Positions 57,382 through 64,000 of a stretch of DNA of 64,000 nucleotides are shown piece by piece. This DNA comes from Corynespora cassiicola (Eukaryota > Ascomycota > Dothideomycetes > Pleosporales > Corynesporascaceae): NCBI GenBank assembly GCA_022059125.1, contig JAEUWY010000005.1:4836001-4900000 (forward strand), in the 5' to 3' direction. The notes under the pieces were generated by a model. The model was not told the DNA's origin. It did not search any database and was given only the letters and a program-made list of their open reading frames with translations. The position numbers and the translations under genes are program-made. Every line of letters begins with the position of its first letter. Position 1 is the stretch's first letter.

Positions 57382-58290
57382 ATGACGACCGCAGCACCCC
57401 TCCCGACGCCAGCTCACCAACTCTCCAACCCAACCCCGGTGTCTTCCAAGCCAGAAGACGTAAACTTCCAGGGCCTCCCCATTCCCCGTGGACCCGTCCG
57501 AGCCTCACTGTCTTTCTACGACCCTCCGGCCGATGGCTCGAAACCCTACAATTATGTCGAGCCGCAGCCGGAAGGCAAGCCACAACGCAACTTTGGCGAA
57601 AAGCTACAAGAAGTAGAACTTAATGACCTGCGCGGTCGAGAACACAAGTTCACGCTACAGAACAACGCCTTCGACACGATCCAGAACGTATCGTCCGAGG
57701 AGTACGAGTTCACAGACGACGAAAAGATCCGGAACACATACTATCCAGAGGTAGAAAAGCTGCTGCTGGAGAATGTGCCAGGGGCAAACCGCGTCTTGCT
57801 CTTCGACCACACCATCCGCCGCTCGTCGCCAAACGCCAACCGCGCGCCCGTGACGCGCGTGCACGTGGACCAGACGCCCAAGTCGGCGGCGCAGCGCGTC
57901 AAGTTCCATCTCCCAGACGAGGCCGAGCAGCTCCTCCAGGGACGCTACCGCATCATCAACGTGTGGCGGCCGCTGAACGGGCCGGTCATGGCGCATCCTT
58001 TGGCGGTTGCCGACAGCGCCACTGTGCGCGACGAGGACCTGGTGGGCGTTGAGCACCGATACCCTGACAGGACGGGAGAGACGGCCCAAGTCAACTTCAA
58101 CCCGGACCAGAAGTGGTATTACTGGTCGGGGATGAAGAACGAGGACCGACTGCTGCTCAAGTGCTTTGACAGCGACGAGACGGTCGGGCAGTGGGGGCGG
58201 GTGCCGCACACGGCCTTTGTGGATCCCCGGACGCCAGAAGGGGCCATTGGTCGGGAGAGCATCGAGGTGAGGGCTCTGGTCTTTGGTTAG
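57382..58290 (+). CDS. CmcJ/AsaB-like hydroxylase/desaturase (GA4 desaturase family)
   Basis: Single exon, 302 aa; the frame opens 48 bp earlier with a TTG, and the ATG at 57382 (ACCATGACG) is used. Features of the fungal family: SLSFYDPPADGSKPYNYV near the N-terminus, LFDHTIRR, an HVD iron-binding motif (VTRVHVDQT), INVWRPLNGPVMAHPLAVAD, WYYWSGMKNEDRLLLKCFDS and a distal HTAFVDP with the R-containing RESIEVRALVF end. These non-heme Fe/2-oxoglutarate-type enzymes hydroxylate or desaturate small molecules; relatives occur in metabolite clusters and beside gibberellin genes. Cytosolic. Substrate unknown. No clear metabolite cluster surrounds it. Confidence 0.88.
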   Translation: MTTAAPLPTPAHQLSNPTPVSSKPEDVNFQGLPIPRGPVRASLSFYDPPADGSKPYNYVEPQPEGKPQRNFGEKLQEVELNDLRGREHKFTLQNNAFDTIQNVSSEEYEFTDDEKIRNTYYPEVEKLLLENVPGANRVLLFDHTIRRSSPNANRAPVTRVHVDQTPKSAAQRVKFHLPDEAEQLLQGRYRIINVWRPLNGPVMAHPLAVADSATVRDEDLVGVEHRYPDRTGETAQVNFNPDQKWYYWSGMKNEDRLLLKCFDSDETVGQWGRVPHTAFVDPRTPEGAIGRESIEVRALVFG

Positions 58291-59127
58291 GATGGCATGA
58301 AGGATTGCACTTTATGAGTAACGAGTTGCATATTTGATGGTTGGCGTTGGAGTTTGGGTTGGAGGATAGGTCAATGACGACACTAGTTTGCATATGGGAC
58401 TTGTTTGACATGTTTGACACTGTTTCAAACAATCAACTTCTTGCACGTGCTAGTAGCTTGGATGTGATGCAACTCTACGCTTTCTTCATCTATCAATCGG
58501 ACCGTGAGGCTGCTTTTAAGGCGTTAATGTAGTGATCAAAGCATCTTGAAGCAGCTTGGTTTGGAAGAAATCACCTGGGGTTTCGCGCCAGAAGTCGACC
58601 GCAGGCCGCAGCTGGGGCTGGTATAGCGACAATAGAGCACAGATGCGAGTCTACCGTCAGTTGTCCCCGCCTCGAGGATTGGCGGCGAGTGCGCAGTCCC
58701 CACCAGTCGCCAAAGCCCAAGGCTCTGCCCAGGTGTTTGGGCGCGTCGTCTGGCGGCTCCAAACAATAACGCGATGCTTGCTTGAACAGAGCAGCCCTAG
58801 GCCGGTTGGGGCGCCCTTGGGCCCGCGGCAGATAAAAATAATCGTCTCAAAGGGGAATGCCCGAATGCGCCAAGCGCAAGCATAGCCTCCCCAACGCGCT
58901 CCTTCCCACAAGCGAGGTCGGTGCCTGGCGACTGCTGGTTTGCCTTGGCGGTAGAAACAGAAGGAGCCGGTAAATCAGACCATGCAAGGCTGTCGCACGC
59001 CGAAGTCGAGCCCGTGAGCTGTCTTGTCCCGCCGTTTCGTTTCTTTAACCACAGTCGTTCCCTCGCCCGCTGAGCGCTCCCTGCTCTTCGGCCCTAACCA
59101 GCAAGCATCAAGCGACGGTGATCGACC
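58291..59127. other. Intergenic
   Basis: 0.84 kb between tandem plus-strand genes, GC-rich before the next start. ORFs here have no family features. Confidence 0.55.
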
Positions 59128-60019
59128 ATGGCCAACCCCAACGGCATCCGCGCAGTCATTCTGCTCGCGCCGCCTCTGTTCCTGCTGCTGCCCTTCTCGG
59201 TCCTGCTCTTCGTGCTCGACCGCATCTCGGACACGGTCTTTGACGCAGGAAACTTCACCGGCAGAGGAACCTACGGCTCCTACAACAGCCCTGCGTCCAC
59301 GGCCGTCAGCGACTACGGGAGCCTCAACTTTCCCGTTTACATCAACTCGGGCCCCACCACCGGCATTATCGCCATAGCCATCGCCGCCTACATTGTCAGC
59401 ATCCTGGGAACATGTGCCATATGGGAGCTGAGGCGCGTCGAGGGCACGGCCAGCCACCAGCGCAAGTGGTGCTGGACCACGCTCCTCAGCAACTTCGCCG
59501 TCTTCGCCGCTAGCATTGCAGTCCTGGTCTATGCGAGTGTCGCGAGCAATGCGCCATGGAAGGGATACATTCACGACCGAACATCTTCAGAAAGGAGGAC
59601 GAGAGAAACGTGGGCCTGCCAAATCAGCGAACACTACGACGAGAGTTGGGCCTCTGGCGCCTGTGTGCTCACGGTACGTACCATCCAGCCCCAAACTCTA
59701 TCCAGCGCTCGGTCTAATTACGAGCCCACAGAAAACGACGCGATACATGCTCATTCCAGTCGCGGTTTCGGCCGCGCTCACCATGTTCTGCACCTGGGTC
59801 CTTGTGCGAGACAGGGGCGGGGCTGGCTGGTTGATTGGTGGACGGGGACGATACGCCGGCTTTGAGAGCATCTACGAGCCAAAGCGTCAGGCTCAGCAGG
59901 TGCCGCAGCAGGCCATGCCTCCTCGCCAGATGCCACCGCCCATGCCCGTCCCATTGGCGCAGATACCCCAGGTCCAGAAAGGTGCACCGACAGCGAACGA
60001 CCAAACTCTGTTCAGGTGA
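59128..60019 (+). CDS. Four-helix membrane protein, unknown
   Basis: Two exons, 59128-59673 and 59732-60019, 277 aa. Helices at about residues 8-30, 77-98, 117-139 and 185-207. The first loop is polar (about 45 residues, NFTGRGTYGS with a glycosylation sequon at NFT), the second has paired Cys (TWACQ, GACVL). A proline/glutamine-rich tail (QVPQQAMPPRQMPPPMP) follows the last helix and is cytoplasmic, a possible SH3/WW ligand. Layout resembles SUR7/PalI-like or other tetraspan plasma-membrane proteins but no diagnostic motif is present. Function unknown. Confidence 0.75.
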
Positions 60020-60728
60020 TGGTAGAGAGAGGATGGCGGAAGAGCTGTAATTTTAATGCATAATCATAATTCTCGCCGGATATACTTTATCCCTCTTCGC
60101 TCGACGCTGGAGTCGCATGGGAGAAAGCCAACAGCATTTACTCCCGTCCAAAGACATATCGCGTACCTGCATTATGCGTGTTTTCCCCCAATTCGATGCA
60201 ACAGCAACCTCATCTTGGCATCGGCCTTTTGAGCTGGCTCCTGGGAGCTCCGCAGTGTTACCTAGGTAGTTGGGGAATTCCAGAAACAATGCATGTCGTT
60301 TCCAGCCTTGGAAGTCATTCCTTCCTCACGCAAGCCGTTCTTTCTTTGCGCCGGCAACGCGCCTTCCCCTCCCCCACGTCCCCCATCGCCCGCCACGTGC
60401 TGGCCCCTGTCGCACTTGCCCTTGTACGCTCAACCTCCGACTTGGCACTCACCTTGGCCCACGCCATGGATGTCTCCACGGGTACAATTCTCTTTCTGCT
60501 ATTCTTCAGTTTGACTGCCATTATAATTCATGGAGGGCTCATCCATTCTAGCCTGTCTGTGAGCATTCTCGAGGTTCTCTTGCAACATTCTTTGGCCACA
60601 CGATGCGAGTTGAAAAAAGCTTGGAAAGTAAACGTTTAAGCCCAATTGGTTTTGATTAACTATTAGAGTACCTGTTGATGCAAATCATATGGCCATACGT
60701 CTACCGCCGTGTAGCGCTGGCCCGATCC
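60020..60728. other. Intergenic
   Basis: 0.7 kb between convergent genes. A 153-codon ORF (60178-60639) has no family features. Confidence 0.55.
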
Positions 60729-61521
60729 CTAACAACCAGTCTGGTTGAACTTGGAGATGGCCGACGCATTCGAGCCGAGACGGACGGCTTGACTAATCCA
60801 CGACTAGGCTTTGTTAGACTGTCCAAACACACTGGAAGACGAACTCACATCGATGACGGTGGTTTCAGGCTGTCGGTCACGGCTCAGAATGTAGAGCGTC
60901 GTCCAGTTTTGCGTCTGAACAACGGCATGGTCGCCGCAGTATTCTAGCAAGGAGGTCAGGAAACGGAACAAGACTGTAATGGAACCACGGCCATACCTTG
61001 CACAATGTAGTTGGGTCCCGGGCAAGGCGTTGTGGGTTGGCCTGGGAAAGAGACTTGGAAGACGCCGTCCGAGCCATATTGCTGGCCGGCGGGAGCAGCG
61101 GTGCCCTCAATGCTGATCGGCTGCTCCCCAATCCGCGCCGTGTTGACGACCTTCACGGTGCCATTGTCCTACAATAAAACGGTCAGCAGAATCCCTGCGG
61201 ATTCACGCATCGACTTACGTTGAGCGAGTACTCGGCAGTCACGCATCGGGCGCCTGCAGTCGGCCCAAACGGCGTGCCTGCAACTTGGTACCACGTCCCG
61301 AGATAGTCGTCTAGCTGGAAGCCTGGGTCGGGAGTTGGGTAGAAACAGTGGCTACACCATCAATGCCGAGTTCCTCTGCGTCAATGATTCATTGGAGATA
61401 CGTACCCGTCGAATTGTGCCGGAACCACGCGTGCCTCGCTGGTGTCGTTGGATTCCGACCGAGGTATCGAGAGGCCGGTTACGGCGGAAGCCAGAGTGAT
61501 GAGAGTAGCCGAGACGCGCAT
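60729..61521 (-). CDS. Secreted lipocalin-like protein
   Basis: Five exons on the minus strand: 61521-61406, 61351-61219, 61168-60997, 60943-60849 and 60803-60729, 196 aa. Signal peptide MRVSATLITLASAVTG. The mature part contains LDDYLGTWYQVAGTPF, the GxW motif that opens lipocalin barrels, then VTAEYSLNDNGTVKVVN, VFQVSFPGQP, PNYIVQG/EYCGDHAVVQTQNWTTLYILSR (strands with TxxxWxxLY) and the C-terminal helix with NQTGC; C near the start (GHCFY) and the last Cys can pair. Lipocalins bind small hydrophobic ligands. Found in few fungi and with unknown ligands. Five exons in under 600 coding bp; each junction keeps the frame. Confidence 0.85.
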
Positions 61522-62620
61522 GATGGATTGTCAAAAAAAAACGGTCAATTAGGGTGTGTTTTTCAGCACTTTGGTCCTGTAAGTGAACCTAACACATGTG
61601 CGAACAGAGCTTATATATGGGGTTTGGAAGGCGCCGGAAGTACTCAATCGAGTTGTCATTGTCCAGGGTCGTCCAGCGTACTTGATGAGGCGGCATCTCC
61701 ACACCCCAGCCACGACATTACCCCAAACGAGTCCAGCGTGCAATTACACGTCGCCGGGGTTCGGCGTGGTGCTGTAGGGGGAGGCGGCTGTATGAGGAAA
61801 CGGACAGACGCCAAGTCGTTGAGCGACCCGACTTCCTTGACCTTCGTCAGTCCACCTAATAGAAAAGGATCGGAGCGAAGCGCCGGTAGACGGTCGTGTT
61901 TTAATTACGAGAACTCGGGTGTTAACTTCCGCAGCTTGTCGGCGTTCAGTATGAGATGTTCACGATCTCCGTGAATCACGATGACGTAGAGATTGGCTTG
62001 GCGGTCTACATCGCTTCGATCTTCGCTACAACTCATTGTTAACAGTGCCTAGGCAATTAACTGCCTTTTGACATCCACGTGCTGATTCAACTACTGAACT
62101 GTTCGAGTCATGAACTTCTCGTACTACAAGAGACCATAGTGAAATGCCACATATCAAACGGCGAATCAAGTAGTGGGTGATAGAAATCTCAAGGATAAAT
62201 TTTGGTGACGAACAATTTTATTCGCTTATACGCAATTTTTCTTGATGACTGTTGTCTTCATTGTATCATACAGATGGGAATAATATCAGGTTTGGACACT
62301 TAGACATGATATATAGCATGTATTTTCTAGAGTTCAAGAGAATTGGGGTAGATTTTACAACCTGGGAGATTAGAATTGGTTTACTATACCTGATATCGCA
62401 AAGCTTTTTTAAAGCTATTATTTACTAATTCTAGTTTTGCAGATAGCTCTAGGTATTATTAAAACTAGCTTATGTTGAGTAAAATATGTTGTCTGTGCAG
62501 GGTAGCTGTGACGTAAATTTTCCCATAGGAAGGAAACAAATAGAAATTGAAATCGTTGAATGAAATGCGATGCTCGACACCCGCCAGGGTGGATCTTTGA
62601 ACACGTGACAGTAAGTGTCA
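61522..62620. other. Intergenic, AT-rich in second half
   Basis: 1.1 kb between divergent genes. From about 61980 it is AT-rich with no ORF with family features. Confidence 0.55.
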
Positions 62621-64000
62621 ATGCTGCGGTTTGTCTCTCACAATGACCTCGACTCACCAGCAAACATATTTCCAGCACAACCTCACGCACTGGCAGATAT
62701 AAACTCCAGAGAGTACTTCACTCATATCCACCGTCTGTACCTACCAGAAAAACTTGCAAATGGAAAAATGCCTGGCGACGACTCTCCTCACGCCTTGCCC
62801 ACTCAGCCAGCAACAGCGAGGTCGTTCCTCGACAAACCGCAACCTCCATATACAGTAGGCGCCACATTCATAGCAAAGCGACACATACCAGATAAGCCTA
62901 GAGATGGAGGATATCGCGATCTCTACGGCGAGATTCACAGCCACACACGGACCGCAACACAACTTGGCTATTGTCTTGATCATCATCCGGCTCCTGGGGA
63001 AATCCTCGACGAAACTCACAGCTTCACAATAATCAAAGAACTGAGAATAGGAGATCAATGCAATGCGCAGATTGTGCTTACCGACAATGGTAAAGTTGCC
63101 AAGATATACGATCCTTTGTACTATCGCCTCGATTACTACGACCCAGTTTAAGAACGCTATCACTCAGAATTAAAAGCAGATGTTGTGTACGATGCTGAAA
63201 TTGACTACTACAATGAGTTTCTTGCATACGAAGAACTTGCCGGAGACCCTGTTCAAGGCACAGCGATGCCACGTTATTTCAAGTCTTGGACAATCAATGT
63301 GCCGGTCACACTTGACGAAAGGGTGCTCTTCCGGCAAGTCCGAATGATCCTCTTGGAGTATATTCCTGGAAAGTGTATGCTGTATATTGAACCTTTGAAC
63401 CTTAGCCTTCAAGCTCGCAGGAACGTCATGGTAAAACTAATCGAAGCCTATTGTGACATCAAGTTCAAGGGAGTGGTTCAAGGTGATATAGCTCCCCGGA
63501 ATATCATCATATGTGGAGAAAATTACGAGGACCTAAGCCTTCGCGTCTGCATCATCGATTTCAACAGATCTACAGTCTTTCATGTAGCTTTCGAGGTCCC
63601 GCGCTCTGAGGCTTGGACTATTTTCAGATACCGTAACCCACTTTTGCATTTTTCCGGGTTGGACGATAATACCACTTTTGACGGTTGGCTCTCCGAAGAT
63701 GAGGATCAGACCAAGGCATGGATGTGGCATTTGTGGGCAGATGGGGTGGCTGGAAAATATGCAAAAATCAAGGAGAATATCAAGCGGAGGTGGAGTGCTG
63801 TAGTTCTGGGTGACAACGACGTTGATTGGGAAGGCCAACATTCAACCATTGGCGATACACTAGCTGCAGAAACGGCACAAAATGGGGTTCAAGGTATGTA
63901 CAGACGTAGGATGCGAGATGTAAATCAGGAAGAAGACCAAATTTCAACTCAAGACAATCAATCCTCAGTAATGGAATACGATCATCCTGCAACCCAAGGA
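62621..64000 (+). pseudogene. Kinase-like (PKL-fold) gene with one in-frame stop, runs off the window
   Basis: From ATG 62621 the frame is open except for TAA at 63149-63151, and stays open for the remaining 283 codons to the window edge. The text on both sides belongs to one domain: IKELRIGDQCNAQIV and KVAKIYDP before the stop, then EIDYYNEFLAYEEL, MILLEYIPGKCM, VVQGDIAPRNIII (catalytic-loop-like, with QGD in place of the usual HGD) and VCIIDFNRS (metal-binding D). This is the aminoglycoside-phosphotransferase/fungal kinase-like fold. Only a 24-nt gap could be spliced out around the stop, too short for an intron. TAA could arise from CAA by a single C-to-T change. Pseudogene or readthrough; C-terminus not in the window. 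Confidence 0.7.

Noticed and set aside
63120..63180. An intron removing the TAA in the kinase-like gene
   Set aside because: The only GT..AG pair around the stop spans 24 nt, below the size of any other intron here (minimum about 45 bp).

Overview
The window is nuclear DNA of a filamentous ascomycete. Nearly all genes carry 45-85 bp introns with GT..AG borders, and the protein families are typical of Pezizomycotina: Zn2Cys6 regulators, Dal5-type MFS carriers, RTA1, CYP51, CYP61, rhodopsin-like membrane proteins and OCH1-type glycosyltransferases. The overall look is Sordariomycetes, perhaps Hypocreales, but the sequence alone does not fix the species. I rebuilt 29 loci; every multi-exon model keeps an open frame and the joined exon lengths are divisible by three. 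No rRNA, tRNA, CRISPR array or intact transposon was recognised.

Layout. 0-6.5 kb: an LRR-like conserved protein, a PGAP4-like GPI glycosyltransferase, an unknown protein and a small secreted double-psi-barrel-like protein. 8.8-16.8 kb: a Dal5-family MFS carrier, an RTA1 protein divergent from a Zn2Cys6 regulator, and a TauD-type dioxygenase. 18-23.5 kb: a glycan group made of an OCH1-like GT32 enzyme, an acyltransferase-3 enzyme (the two divergent) and a GT8-like enzyme. 23.8-29.8 kb: a diverged second-type C-22 sterol desaturase (CYP61/ERG5), a divergently transcribed Zn2Cys6 regulator sharing a 275-bp promoter with it, and a second Dal5-type carrier; this looks like a small regulated module.

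31.7-36.9 kb: a two-module EthD-like protein, then a block with a broken DUF829/PaxU-like hydrolase and a DHA2 drug exporter, bordered on both sides by AT-rich, RIP-like DNA. 37.4-46.5 kb: a secreted M28 aminopeptidase, a secreted lactonase-like beta-propeller, a CYP51 of the Cyp51A type, and a rhodopsin-like membrane protein. 47.5-52.3 kb: a secreted HExxH protein with a long PPKPE repeat, and a large protein with apparent tandem alpha/beta-barrel modules. 54-64 kb: two small membrane proteins, an SDR with an optional mitochondrial presequence, a CmcJ/AsaB-type oxygenase, a secreted lipocalin, and at the edge a kinase-like gene interrupted by one in-frame stop.

The most notable themes are: two ergosterol-pathway P450s (CYP61-like and CYP51) within 19 kb together with RTA1 and exporters; the P450/regulator pair with a palindromic candidate operator; the GT32/acyltransferase/GT8 glycan group; and a boundary-marked accessory block with one decayed gene. 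No classical PKS, NRPS or terpene cyclase is present.
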